A stretch of 64,000 nucleotides of DNA from Paramarasmius palmivorus. Its lineage: Eukaryota > Basidiomycota > Agaricomycetes > Agaricales > Marasmiaceae. Under the pieces are notes generated by a model that was given only the letters and a program-made list of their open reading frames with translations, was not told the origin of the DNA and did no database searches. Location of the stretch: positions 62,001 through 126,000 of the forward strand of contig JAYKXP010000049.1 in the NCBI GenBank assembly GCA_037176845.1, given 5' to 3'. A program made the position numbers and the translations under genes. How positions within the stretch are numbered: position 1 is the first letter of the stretch; every line of letters begins with the position of its first letter. Shown piece after piece: positions 37,224 through 51,961 of the stretch.

Positions 37224-37400
37224 CTTGCGAGGTCTAAGCCACAGTAATTACTGTGAGTGATGCTGAATGATGTAGTCGGGAAGAAAGATGGGTATGCAAC
37301 CCAAGGCTGCGGGCGGCGGGTGAGATTGTGATGTCAGCGTGAACATTCGGAATTCAACGCGACCGACGCAACCGACGACCGTTTCTCTCTACCTTCCACA
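37224..37400. promoter_or_regulatory. shared divergent promoter of BRO1 and MIC10
   Basis: Only 177 nt separate the BRO1 ATG (minus, 37223) from the MIC10 ATG (plus, 37401). Both genes must share this region. No clear TATA box is visible on either strand. Confidence 0.6.
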
Positions 37401-37894
37401 ATGTCCAGTACAACCAAACCTACCTCCAGCGAGGACATTATTGGCCAGAAAGTATGTCACTTCAATATCTCGCGGTTCATGTTTTTCTGAGATTTCATTC
37501 TAGTATGACCGATGCTGTACGTCTTGAACGTGGTCTAGTTTTTGCAGATAAATACTGAACAAGAGCAGTGGCAGATTTCCTTGTCAAAGCGTGCGTTGTA
37601 ATTCGTTACTCTATTTTCTGTATTCTCATTATTCCTCAGTGGTGTAGGATTCAGCGCAGGCGTTGTTGCATCCGTCATACTTTTCAAACGTTTGTTTTAT
37701 AACGCATTGGTTATCACACCCTTTCTTAATTATCTATCTACACTCCAGGACGCACATGGCCCATAGCACTCTCCACAGGATTCGGAGCAGGTGCAGCTTA
37801 CGCTGACTGCGACCGCTCTTTCAACCCCGCAAGAATTCCTGGTGTACGCGTTATCCCTGCATCCGAAACGACAAGTCCCAAGGCTTCGCAGTAG
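37401..37894 (+). CDS. MIC10: MICOS subunit Mic10
   Basis: Small inner-membrane protein that bends membrane at mitochondrial cristae junctions. Five exons (37401-37451, 37504-37516, 37569-37590, 37640-37689, 37749-37894) encode 93 residues. After MSSTTKPTSSEDIIGQK the sequence reads YDRCLADFLVKAGVGFSAGV, VASVILFKRRTWPIALSTGF and GAGAAYADCDRSFNP. The two hairpin membrane segments carry the glycine motifs GVGFSAG and GFGAGAA that drive Mic10 oligomerisation, separated by the positive KRR loop. The small exons (13 and 22 nt) make the gene invisible to single-frame scanning. The C-terminal extension after the second segment is about 25 residues and is not conserved as far as I know. Confidence 0.93.
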
Positions 37895-40800
37895 ACTGTA
37901 TTCTGGATTCATCACTTGGAGCTATCAAAAATCCCAGAAGAGCTATCGGGGGGTGTAGTTGGCATGATAACAGGCAACCTTTTATACCGTCAGCCAGTGT
38001 ATACGCGCACAATAACTGCGCTACAATATAGACCTATCCTCACCTGTCAGTTCTGCTCTTTGTCTGTGTTTGAATTCTTTGCTACGTTGTGAAGGTTATG
38101 AGCGTATTCTTCTGGCTTTGGTAGCCTTTTCTGTTCTTCTCCGAGTACCAGCCTTTTGTAAAGGATATCTAGAACCAGTTAGAATGTCTCCACGCGTCCA
38201 AAACTATGCCTCATACATCCAGAGGCAACCATTAAGGGTATCGTAGTCATAATCGTCCTGATGCGTTTCTGGTAAGGCGTAAGAGGCGGACTGGCCATGG
38301 TGGATCAAAGGAACGTTGAGTTTTGTGACCCGGTTTCTCGACGTCCATTTTCATCCCCAACCTGAGTCTTAACGAACATAGGCCCGTCTCAAGGGAATTC
38401 TTTATTTCTCTCTACAAAAAAACAATTTCCCCTGGACTCTTCTACATCGGCATCTTTCTGGGTGCCGACTCAGTTTTCATTGGACGTCCGGCCACACGGA
38501 ATTTGACGCTTGGACACTATTGCAACTGAGGCTCAAGGAGACGACAAAGAATGCAGATAAGCCTTTCCCCTGCGAGTCCATGGAAATGGGGGAAATGGGG
38601 GATCGAAGCTCGCCGAAGACAAGCTGCTGCCTCCATAGTATGATTCGTCTGGGTCTAGGTTGCTCGTGAGTCGAAGAGTATCGCTGCTCATTCATTCAAC
38701 ACTAATAATTTTATCAGATTCAACAGATATAATGACACAAAACGGCCTCGCTGTTTTCCTAGTGTTCGGGCAGGCAGAAGGTTAACCAGAGCTCAAACGC
38801 ATTGGCGTTTACCGTCCATCCAACCTCCTCTCCTGATCACCATGACGCACAGACACACACGACCAGAACGAAACCCACTCGTCCTACCTGAACCAGCCTT
38901 TCACAAGTAATATATCGAACATCCACGCGATGGATCCAGGACTGATATCTTCATTCCCAACCTCAACGTGATTCTCGAGGCTCGAGCTGTCATCGCACCC
39001 GCACCGTCGAAATGCGAGCAGAATGGATAGTAGATTGAGCTCAGCAATGGCTGTCTACGCGACAACATACCGACTCTTTCGGAAGTCGTGATGGAGCTGG
39101 CCACTGCTTCACAAGAAGGTTCTTCACCTGTATATAGTCCAGGTCAGAGAGCTCTACACCCGTTGTTCTCCTAGTTCCATGCCAGTAACCCATTGTCCGC
39201 TACAATCCTTCAAGTTCTCATCGCCAGACATCCTTCGCTTGTCACGATGCCGCAGAGCGTGCTTTTCGGAAGCGATATGGAACATCTATTGTCGATCCCG
39301 GTTTTTTTCGACAGAGCTAGCACAGGATCAGCCACGCCTGCTGAGCTTGTGCGGTGTCTGCACCATCGAGATGTTGCCGACTCCTGTTGTGGATGGCTTG
39401 TGGACTCCAGAAACAAGCCAGGCAAATACTCCATCCTGCACCGTAGAAGGACCGGGTACGCAGTTGCAGAGAGCTCAGCGGTCGGCATTTTCTCGACGAG
39501 CTATGGAACCAAGGACCAAGGCTCTAGTAGGCTATCCATTGAACATGCCATACCCTCAGCAGTCATGTCGAGGGGATGGCCGGTTCTCCATGACAGGATT
39601 CTTCAATCCATAGATGCCAATGAGTGGATGGATACAAAGAGCACGTTCTTTGGTGTTCTCTCTCTGGTGTCGAGCCAGTCAAATGGGAGCTCTGAGACGG
39701 TACATTGATCTCATTGTTGAGACATGTACTACTCGTAAGGGCGAGGGTTGTGACAACGGTGGTGCGGGGGCTGTCTGCTCTTGCTTTGCTTCAGCGGGAG
39801 ATGACTGGTGTGTGTCCTCGAAGTGTGTATCGTCCTCGGGCTGCGAAACTATGCTCTTGTCGGGAGAATTTTTGCGTCTCTTACATCTCCCTGTTTACGA
39901 AGTAAAGGCTAATCAGAAACCAGAACTCGACATGGACAAAAAGCCTCACTAGACGAGCTACTTGTTGGCACCCTTCTCTCCCTTCAACATTCCTGCATCC
40001 GCTGCCACAGGTGTTTACGACGGCGGGACGACGTCCAGCACTAAGCCGGGGAGAATTTCGAAGTTGGGACTGAGGTCACGGGAGCTTGGTGCTGGTGCAA
40101 ACGTCGGGAACGGCCACCTAACGGGTCGTGTTCATGAGCATCTTCATCCTCTGGTCGTTGCGCAGTAGCCTGCCGGTGTAGTGGTGGACAATGTTGAGGA
40201 TAGAGTGGGAACAATGGGCGAAAGGCCACACCGGGATTTTGTGACTCTGACGCTGAAATTGTGCTTTGGGGATCGGCCACTTGTTTCCTCGCTTGGACAT
40301 GGCGATAATAGGATATTTTACTACCTTTGTCACAGCCCTGTTTGCGTGGACATGTGACGGTAGAGGAAGAGCCGGAGGCTTCAGCGCCGTCAGGCGGTAA
40401 ACTCGACCTATGAGAACTCACTCTCACCATTCCAGAGACTCATTTCCCTAGTATTCTCTCTGGAAAGTCGCAGCAGTTTCCCAGGAGCATGTCAGAATGC
40501 TTTGATGCCCTGTACCCTGCCTCAGGGCTGTCTCTTGGTCGGTGGGGCCTGCATGGGCACCAGATCAGATTCTAGCGCTCAAAGTACAAGGAAATACAAC
40601 GTTTTTTCCAAGCAATTGCTCCGTTTGGGTCAAGATTCCTCATGCTTTCTTTGCAAAATCGAGGACAATACCAATTCAACCCTTCGATGACCCCCAAAAA
40701 ATTATTCCAGAACAAAGTTGGTGGCTTAATGTTCGAATGGCGGAGTTTCTTGTGTACAGCTTAGTGCACGGACCATCGCCTTCAAAGGAAAATGTTGGGC

Positions 40801-40897
40801 GTTGCTTGGAAGATTGGTTCTGGATAAGGAAAATTCTGCTTCGACCAATCGCCCCGCCACGTTTCTGGGTTGTTGGATTTTCCCTCGGTTGGATTGA
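37895..40897. other. long gene-poor region
   Basis: About 3 kb in which I can support no gene. Open stretches at 39179-39613, 39193-39708 and 40041-40430 (minus) overlap each other in different frames, have no family signature and no consistent splice structure. A remote echo of an FMN-dehydrogenase motif (GADSVFIGRPA) at about 38462-38495 is too short to call. Decayed coding sequence is possible. Confidence 0.45.
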
Positions 40898-40904
40898 TAT
40901 AAAG
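40898..40904 (+). promoter_or_regulatory. TATA box of the C2H2 gene
   Basis: TATAAAG lies about 112 nt upstream of the ATG at 41016, a normal place for a fungal TATA element. Confidence 0.45.
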
Positions 40905-41015
40905 CGACCTGCCTTGTTACTTGCGTTTTCTACCTGTACATCTCGTTCCCTGCAAAATCCTCTCAAAGCCAACCTTCTGCACCCTACAACTGCCATCCTG
41001 CCCTGTTACTATACA

Positions 41016-42182
41016 ATGCCCGCGCAACGCTCCAAACTGGTAAGTCAACTTTTTGTGGCGTACTCGACAAGACGACTCATTCTTTACGTCTACATCGTCG
41101 TTAGAAGAAATCTGAACCCGCCACTTGTGACATTTGCAACAAGACAATCAGCCGCGGTACCGACATGACACGGCACAAACGCCTGCACTCAAAAGAAGAA
41201 CAGTAAGTCTCAGACACAACTTTGCCACGCGCCAAGTCTCAAGTTCATTTTCAGCCTGCTGCTTTGTCCCTGGCCTGGTTGTGGGCATAAAACGCTGCAA
41301 AGTTCGAACCTCGAGACTCATTACCGAACTCAGTAAGCCGCCAGTCGTTCTATGATAGGAACTCGGACTGATTAGAAATCTAGCACAAAAGAGAAGGCCT
41401 GTCAATGCCCTAACTGCCCTCGTGCATACACCGATCCTGGTTCCCTCACTCGCCATCGAGTAAGATCTCACGGACATGAACCAAAGGGGCGTAAGCAAAG
41501 AGATCAGTCACGAAGTACCAGTATTTCCTCGACTCGCGGCCCTTCCGAGGTGAACGGGCAAACCAACAACTTTCGTATTAGCGTCACCACGAATTCTACC
41601 GTCTCAACTCCAGACTCTTCTCCATCGCCCCTCACCTCCTGCGAGTCTTTGCCGACGACATCTCCTTCCACTCCCGTTACACCTTTGTCTGATATTCCCA
41701 TCTCACGAGCTAGCTCTCTTGAGGCTAATTACGCCACTACGCCCATCCTTGATTCCGCTCGCACCGCCGAGATCATACCACGAGGTGTTACTGCAGTGGC
41801 ATCTCGTCCTGGAGCCGTTACTTTGCCCAGCATTTCCATACTTCTATCTCAGGTGGACCATTGGGAAAGGACTTCCAGTCAAAAGCGTTACAGCCCTTAT
41901 CACTATACAAGACCCTCAGTGGCATCAGCATTTCCCTCTGGAGCACCTTGTTCTGACTTATTGCGCAACCACTATAGGTTACCTGCACCTCCCCTCGCGG
42001 GCCTTCCGCCACCTCGTCACGAAGCTGGCAATCGACAACTATATCCTGACTCCATCGCCCCTTTCACCTACCCTCCACCCCCACCTCCTTCTGGCTATTG
42101 CGACGATAGACAGACACGTTCTTCTCCGTCTGTAGCAGGCGAGAGCAGATGTACAGTCCCCGGCTGTGAATGTGGCCCATAG
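41016..42182 (+). CDS. C2H2 zinc-finger protein, probable transcription factor
   Basis: Three coding exons: MPAQRSKL before an intron starting at 41040, then a finger exon, then a long final exon ending at 42182. Finger 1 is CDICNKTISRGTDMTRHKRLH (C-x2-C-x12-H-x3-H with the two outer residues counted); finger 2 is CPNCPRAYTDPGSLTRHR followed by VRSH (H-x4-H). An intron splits the two fingers. The rest is Ser/Thr/Pro-rich and disordered, as in fungal regulators, and the protein ends CTVPGCECGP. About 270 residues in total. The two adjacent fingers near the N-terminus with a Pro-rich tail resemble small agaricomycete C2H2 regulators; the target genes are unknown. The first finger shown is written in two parts of the family pattern, both zinc-ligand sets complete. 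Confidence 0.8.
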
Positions 42183-42439
42183 AAGACAAATGCCTCGTGG
42201 ATCGGACTTGCCTTATTGCATAATTACTATGACTTACGAACCTTCACACTACGTTACATTCTTTTCAATGCGCCTTCGTGATATTCAAACTCAAAGTTAT
42301 CCCGTGTATTCTAGCATCGCTTTGGTTGTTCTCGTTGTCCTATCGTTAATTCTGGTTATTGCTTCTTTCAAGATGTCCGTCGTTATATATAGTACCTCGC
42401 GGCAAAAACAATAGATCCTACATAAGTAATTGGAAATTT

Positions 42440-42786
42440 TTCCGACATGGATGATGACGATCTACCGTTAGGACTGGATATGAGCGATATAAACATAAAC
42501 GACGACGAATCTGCCGGTGGCAGACGGCGACCACGAGGAGGATGGCCTCTCGTTGGTTGAACAGTCACAACGAAGATCTCGTTCCTCTTAACGAGATCCC
42601 GCAAGGTCTAATTGAATACGACGCCTCGGACGCGGAAAGTGAGGAAGAGTGGCAAGCCGGCGGTTTAATGATAGATGAGGAACTTGAGGAAAGATGAAAA
42701 CTTAAGAAATCGAGATCTTTGCCCACTTTCGCTAGCTATGAGGATTGCGCTAAGATGATAAAGGAAGATCCTGAGGATCATATATA
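42440..42786 (+). pseudogene. decayed 3' end of MAK21/NOC1 (CBF-domain ribosome factor)
   Basis: Bases 42525-42786 read, with one frame change near 42560 and one in-frame stop near 42695, as DGDHEEDGLSLVE, then NEDLVPLNEIPQGLIEYDAS, DAESEEEWQAGG, and finally KSRSLPTFASYEDCAKMIKE DPEDHI before a stop. This is the shape of the acidic C-terminus of fungal Mak21/Noc1 (CEBPZ), which ends in LPTFASYEDYAKMI. No CBF domain is present upstream. I take it as a remnant of a duplicated or translocated gene end. It sits about 125 nt upstream of PRP43 and could have been recruited as its promoter. Confidence 0.6.
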
Positions 42787-42912
42787 AGATGTATTACTTA
42801 CAGTAGCAAAGATATACGTTCAATGGTCCAGTCAAAATAGTTAAATTCAGCGCTGCGTCCACTGCCAGCGTCTAACAAACGTGCACCGTGACAAGCGTTA
42901 CTTCGTTTCTCC

Positions 42913-45686
<2,774 letters not shown>

Positions 45687-45958
45687 ATAACTATCTTTGC
45701 GAGTGTCTCATTTGGCTCACCAACTCAAAGCAGGTTCTAATTAGATCATAGCATGTTCTTGTTTCTCCGACCTACAGTAAATACTGGCCTGAATCGTAAG
45801 TATCTATATAGTGTTCAAGGGCTCGAACGTTCCGAGATCTTTCACAATGCGAGTACATGTCACATTAAACGATTGACACCAAGAGAAGTCATGTCATGAG
45901 CACTGGACTAAATCTCAATATCATGTCCGTCGACGCTCTGAACCAAAACCTGCTGGGT

Positions 45959-46430
45959 CTAGAGGTTTACGTTGATAGGTGTGCAGCCCAAAGCAACAAC
46001 ACCATTCTAAATACAAACGACTCAATTAAGCGAGGCCAAAAGATAAAGTATTCCGAAACTCACAAAGTTATTATTCTCGCAGCAAACGGTCTGCGCATTG
46101 CAGCTGTTACCGCCAAGGCCAAGGACTGAGATGGGGTTGCATGTGACCCCACTGGAGAACGTTCAGTGGGCGCAGGCCACGCCGTAACAGCGGGACTTAC
46201 ACTTGACCAGTGACTCCCTGGGCAACAATCCCGAGAACACCAAAGACCTCTGCAAGAGAGGGGTCGCTGGCTGCTTTGACGTCGTTACAGCACTGAAGAA
46301 GACATGGTGAATGGCTTGAACAAGATCAAGGTCGATTCAGCGGACAAACCTGGACAGGACCAGTGTTGCACTCGCCAGCAGCGACAAGAGCAGAGAAAGC
46401 AGTGAGAGCGATGGCAGAGGCTTTGAACAT
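45959..46430 (-). CDS. class I hydrophobin
   Basis: Small secreted amphipathic protein that coats hyphae and fruit-body surfaces. Four exons give about 103 residues: signal peptide [20 protein letters not shown], then CNTGPVQ / [19 protein letters not shown] ... GQV / [29 protein letters not shown] / [15 protein letters not shown]. The eight cysteines follow the C-CC-C-C-CC-C order, and about 32 residues separate the first CC from the next Cys, which is class I spacing. ATG at 46430, TAG at 45959-45961. A TATA box lies about 75 nt upstream. It is the closest paralogue of the hydrophobin at 47359-47848. Confidence 0.95.
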
Positions 46431-46504
46431 GGCTGTAGGTGGGTTGAAGAAAGAAATAGGTAGTTGAGGTGCCAGTGAGACTAGGTGTACCCAGAAATGC
46501 GTAC

Positions 46505-46513
46505 TTTTAAATA
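46505..46513 (-). promoter_or_regulatory. TATA box of hydrophobin 1
   Basis: TATTTAAAA on the minus strand, about 75-83 nt before the ATG at 46430. Confidence 0.55.
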
Positions 46514-47358
46514 GCTGAAGAGGGTCCACAGAACGTAAATAACGAGACACGGAGAGGTGAAGTACTATGCTGCGCGGAGAGCTGTAACTCCGGAATAGGC
46601 TGAAGGTTCCAATGGCATTCTGCTGGATGAATGGGGACTGGAAAACATAAACATCTCTGCATGCAAAATCCAAGCGATCCACGTACGCTTTAGCCGTGAG
46701 CTCGGAAACCCCAGGCTAAGAATGGTCAAACCAAACGCCCAACGTCTAAGGCTGGGGAGTTGTAAGTCTTACTTCAGCAGTCGGACCGCGAGGCATTAAA
46801 TAGCTGGCTCAATATAAGGACTAATCTCGTGAATGAGCACAGACTAATATCATTAGAGTCCAAACCGCACGTACGTACTAGTAGCCACCACTGACTATAC
46901 CGAGAGGAGTCATTCTCCATCGTTTACCCTAGCGCCGACATAAGTGGTTCAGGGATGTTTGATACCGTGCCATCGCCAGAGTCTATATAACCTGAGAACC
47001 GATGTCGTTGCATAAATATGAGTTGGCGCAGGCTGGATGTTGAATTTCATTTTGATGATACATGCCGTCGTCCATATCGAGCGGTTCGGAAGAAAAGCCA
47101 GAAGGGCCACGAGATCGCCGAAGAATTTCGAGGCTTGAGGCTAGGAGTTGTGAAATTGCACCTTGAAGAGGTTGACCTGTGCAATGGATGATGGTAGTTG
47201 GAGACGAGCTACGCTTTCGATGCGACCAAGACTTATTCTTATTTTCTCACGGCAAATTTTCCTCGATGGCATTTTTTGCTCAATACGATTCTTTAATAAG
47301 TTTTTCATAACAAAGACATCTCTATTTATCGACTTCCCATACTACTGGTCGCACTATT
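46514..47358. other. intergenic region between the two hydrophobins
   Basis: About 845 nt with no coding signal; hydrophobin 1 upstream control sequence is expected here. Confidence 0.4.
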
Positions 47359-47848
47359 TCAAAGATTGACGTTAATAGGTGTGCAGCCAATGGCGACGAC
47401 ACCGTTCTGCACCAAAAGTCAGTCAAACAAGTACATAATATATAGCGGAAATTTCGGTAAGACTTACGAAGTTGTTGTTCTCGCAGCAGACAGTCTGAGC
47501 GTTGCAGCTGTTGCCACTCACGCCAATGACGGTGATGGGACTGCAAGTAAGACCGCTATATATGAAAGATTGTGAGCTAAACCACCAGAGAAAGTTCGGG
47601 TGAGAGCACATACACTTGACCGGTGATGTCTTGTACATTGACACCGACACCGGACAAGACGGTGGCAATGGATGGATCGTTTGCTGCCTTGACACTGTTA
47701 CAGCACTGAAAATGCAATTCGAACAGTCAAAACCGCAATAGATTTGACATCAGAGATACACGCACTTGAATGGGACCGGTGCTGCATTGGCTAGCGGCAG
47801 CGAAGGCAGAGAAAGTAGTCAAGGCGAAGACGAAGGCTTTGGTGAACA
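47359..47848 (-). CDS. class I hydrophobin
   Basis: Second intact hydrophobin, same four-exon layout as the copy at 45959-46430. It reads [20 protein letters not shown] (signal peptide), QCSTGPIQ / [20 protein letters not shown] ... ITGQV / [29 protein letters not shown] / [15 protein letters not shown], with all eight cysteines in class I order. ATG at 47848; TGA at 47359-47361. Introns fall at the same codons as in the neighbour, so the two arose by tandem duplication. A TATATAAG element is 70-77 nt upstream of the ATG. Confidence 0.95.
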
Positions 47849-47917
47849 TCTTTGAGTGGCTGAAGTAGGAAATCTGGTAGCTGTCGAACTGAGGAATAAC
47901 CTCAGCGAATTCGAAGT

Positions 47918-47925
47918 CTTATATA
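47918..47925 (-). promoter_or_regulatory. TATA box of hydrophobin 2
   Basis: TATATAAG on the minus strand, about 70-77 nt upstream of the start, at the same relative place as in the paralogue. Confidence 0.6.
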
Positions 47926-49812
47926 GACCAGAGGGTCCGTGCACGGGTAATGAGATGCGAAAGTGACCAAAGTACCAAGCAGAGCACGATGACTCCGTTT
48001 TGAGCGCCGCCGAGCAAGCGGATAGCTTCGTAGCGACATGTCGGACATGTAAAGTGAAATGCTCGAGGCTTTCGACACCATTATGTTAGATGCTGTTAGA
48101 TGGTCTAGGTTTTTGACCATATCCATCCCCTTGCAGTGTTCTCCGTTCCGCACCGGTCAGACGAAGGTCCACTTTGATATGACAACGCAAGTTGCGAGGG
48201 GACAATGTCGATTACTGCTATGTAACTGAATGTACGTTCGTAACCTGATCGTGACCTGGCTCCACGCTTTCCTATAATGAAGTATGGTCAGCTCCAGCGG
48301 CAAAAGTACGAGCAAAATAGAGGCTCACAGCGCCCCTCGCAAGATTTCTTCCTACAATGATTCTATCGCACTCTCCATTTCATAGAGTCACTTCGAATTA
48401 TCAGTGAGCAAGGAGTTACCCAATACGATGAAAATCCCTTATAGTCATTTACGAGACGCGGAGAATTCGCATCCTCCGATTGGAACTGTATAATAGCTTG
48501 AAATAGGCGTGACCTCGAGGCGAGCCTGTAACTCTTGAGAACTCGTAATTAGCCCGTTGATATACCCGCCCTCACCTCACCACAAAAAAGGGTATACCGT
48601 CTGCTTACAGGAGACTAGCCCGTTGATAACATTCGCGATGTTGCCTTCAATTATTCTTGATTTTCAACACTCCGACTTGTTAGCATTGGGTATCTGCGAA
48701 GAGGTGAGATAAGCGGTATACATTTGAGGATTGTGCAGGAACTTTTACTTCGATGTCTATAGCTCTGGGCGGATTACTAGTGACAATCATGGTGGTAAGT
48801 TGCAAATCGCTGTATACGTACTGGGCGCCAAATTTTTCAACTTTAACGCTTTACACGTGCACGGACCTAATACCGTAACCGTTTCAAGACTTCTACGGTG
48901 ACAATGGCCATGGACAACACTGCTCAGAACCGTCAAGAGATACCCTCATTCTATTATCCTACAAAGATTGAACTGCTCTGCCCAAGCTCTACCCGGCAGC
49001 ATGTTCCATGACGTCCATGACAAGGTCTATTGGCAAACCAGGTGGTAGATTAACTCGGAAAGAAGTTGCTTGCAGGGCCTCTAAAAGCGGTATATGAAGA
49101 TCAAATGAAGATGGAAGGATTACAACTATCGGATGAAACGAGGCAAAATGTACGTCGTCTTTTGTCCATTCCTGTCTAGCTATCTACTCATGGCATTAGA
49201 TTGTCAAGGGCGTCATTGTCTACTACCTTTGACTCATGTACATTATCACCGCATCATTATTCATAGCCAGCGGTGTACGCTGTGGTTCGCAAAGGATGAA
49301 GCTGGATGAAGACAGAACGTCGTGATAACACGTCACCACGATGACAGCCAAAGAGGATACACGGTGCTAAACCACTCACACCCATCCATCATCCGGAACA
49401 TCCACTAGTGATCATCGAGACACGCACTGCACCACGCACTGGCAAGACAAGCTGCTAACCCGCAATGGATGGGTAAATTGCGATCATACACGAACGCTCA
49501 AGAAGTTCCAGCCTCCCCATCCGCATAGTGTTGGTACCTCTTCAGATCAGCCTCGAACGGATGCCTCAATTAGATATCATCTCGAAGAACAGTACACTGC
49601 ATCGTCAGCAATCAACAGTTGTTCATGATACGCACATCCTATCTGGGATAGGTTAATTCATCCCTTCCCCGAGCATTGATGTCTTCTGCACCACGGGTTC
49701 TGATCATCAACTGCCCAGAACGATGTGGCACTAGCAAAGGCGCTCCGTCCAGACACATAAAGCGGCCTTTCCTTGGAAGTGCTTTCGCTCGGACGCCCAC
49801 AGCTCAGCTATC
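47926..49812. other. long region without a supportable gene
   Basis: Nearly 1.9 kb upstream of hydrophobin 2 and of the DUF6533 gene. No reading frame longer than chance and no family motif. Probably hydrophobin control sequence plus decayed DNA. Confidence 0.4.
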
Positions 49813-51690
49813 ATGACGGCTTCCTCTTCCAGCCAGCTGGCTCTTCTTTTGCAACTTTTATACGATGCGAGAACAACCAATTATATGACTGGTCAGTTCA
49901 TTCCAATTCCAGTTATCCTGATTATGTCCTCGAGGCTTGGACTCACCACCCGTGACTCAGTGGCGGCTATGGCACTCCTCGTGTATGTTCTCGGCTCAGA
50001 GGCCAATACTTTCTTTCAGCACAAGGATTAAACTGCCATTAGCTTTGACTACCTGCTCACGATTGGACAAGAGGTACGTTCTTGCGTTTATCCTCATGGG
50101 TACAACCTTGACATGCACCAAGGTCGAACTGGTGTGGAAGAGCCCGAAGAGTTTGGCTAGTATACTCTATGTTAGTCACGTTTCTCTGGTCATCGTTGCG
50201 CTACAGCTAACTTTTGGGCTTGGGTCTAGCTTTGGGTACGAAAGAGGTACTTGTTATCGATCAAGACTTAAGCTTAAAGTGTTGTCTAGAGTCGATATTT
50301 CAGTATCGTCGCTCTGGGGTAGGTTTCTGGGTTCGACTTCTTCGACTCGTCATAGCATGTTGACTTTGGTATATGTACAGGACCAATGCTAGCTGTGAGT
50401 TCGGACCGTTCTTCAGATCGACGGCCGCTGATTGACTTCTTGGCTTGCGATAGTCATGTTCCGGGAAATCAAGAGTGATCATGTTCGTGAGAGTATATGG
50501 TTCCCCATTCTCTTCGTCATCGACTGATTGCAAGGATCTTTATGTGTTCCTAGTCGTACGTTCCTCGGACTTTAACCCTCGATATCCAAGCCACACGAGT
50601 ATTGATTATGATCTTTATCTGCCCAATCTAGATGCTCGACATTCTTCCATGTACGTCCGACTCTGCGCCGCGCTCGGCATATACTGACGCAGGGTGAATG
50701 GGTGTATCACCAGATTGAGGGAGCGACGATTACTGTCCTCATCGCTACAGTTGATCTAGTGCTTCTACTCAGGTATTTCTATACCCAAATATCATGGTTG
50801 ATCGCGGAATCGAATGATGTGCAGAGTATGGCTGTTATATGATAAATCCAGAAAGGTATTGTATTGCTTGCTTCCTTTGGTCGTTGGTGAGTCTATCGTA
50901 CACTCTTTACCGGACGCAGACTGACAAGAATGGCGCAGGAGAATTCTTAACGATGTCAGTACAACTAAGCTTCCTTTTGAACGTGCAGTAAACGATCAAG
51001 TTGTTTAGGCTCATTCTGGACTACTACGTGGTAGATTATATGAAAGGTCGCGTCTTTTCTTCGTGCTCTTGTCCCTCTAGCTAACATACATCCCAGTCTT
51101 CGTACATCTCGGGTATATATTCTACACCTTTCTTTGGTTTCACGTCGTGATTCGAAACATTAACGTGCGTTTAGACCAATCCTTCATGGATGTTGGACTC
51201 ATCGTGCGTGCGGCCTTGTATCGGATCTCATTGTCTGTTGACACCAATTACGCTGCGCAGGAGTACCGAGCTTCTATACCTACATGTCCGTTCCTGGGCT
51301 CATTGTCGTACGTTCCACTCTTTTCGCCTCTTGATGCGACCTTACGCATGAGCCTAGGCTTTCATCATGTTCATCATGACCATCCTGAAATGTTTCAACT
51401 TGCCATGGATTGGAACTCGGACTCGGGCTCGTGGCCCTGTCATCTCACTCTTCCTTCGTGATGGAATTATGTGGTTTCTGGCTGTCTTCGGTATGTGTCC
51501 TAGACACGATATGGAAATGAGAACGCTGAAAGCGGGATTTGATACATAGCGGTAATGATATCTCAGACTGTTATTGTCGCAACCGCCCGCATGACACTTG
51601 GTGCAGTGATGATCAGGTGAGGTTACAAGTCGACCTCCCTTACTAAGTGCACTTACTGACGAGGTGGTTCTCTAGCATGGCTATATCGTG
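49813..51690 (+). CDS. DUF6533-type multi-pass membrane protein (3' end uncertain)
   Basis: Basidiomycete integral membrane family of unknown function. Early exons are well defined: 49813-49891, 49961-49982, 50043-50073 and from 50123, giving MTASSSSQLALLLQLLYDAR, TTNYMTVAAMALLVFDYLLT, IGQEVELVWKSPKSLASILY. Later exons carry further family-type membrane segments: EGATITVLIATVDLVLLLRV, WLLYDKSRKVLYCLLPLVVG, VPSFYTYMSVPGLIV, AFIMFIMTILKCFNL, VISLFLRDGIMWFLAVF and MISQTVIVATARMTLGAVMI. The ARG/loop before the RDG motif is basic, as in relatives. The stretch between about 50180 and 50640 could not be resolved into clean exons, so a frame-disrupted copy is possible. The 3' end lies beyond 51690 but I could not fix the stop. 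Confidence 0.6.
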
Positions 51691-51961
51691 AGTTGCGTCC
51701 ATTAGTGATTAAACACCTCACTGAAGTTGGCGATTCAAAAGGGCATACTCAGTCATTTGTTGTCGGGTACTCTTAAACATCAAGGAACACTACACTGCGA
51801 GTGCATTGGATGGACTGAGAACAACACGGTTGTACTTTGGGGACTCGACTTTAGGTACAGGGTCTTAGTCGGTCTTAGGGCGTGTGTAACATTTTCGAGC
51901 ATATTTATTTGAACCTTTGTTTGCCAAGTAACCGGGAACTGCAGACTATTCGGAGTGTAAA

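Noticed and set aside
38462..38495. GADSVFIGRPA-like peptide resembling the FMN site of lactate/glycolate oxidases.
   Set aside because: Only about 11 residues match, with no other family motif on either side and stops nearby.
39179..39708. Overlapping plus-strand open frames of 144 and 171 codons.
   Set aside because: Both frames cannot be coding, neither has a family signature, and composition looks like chance.
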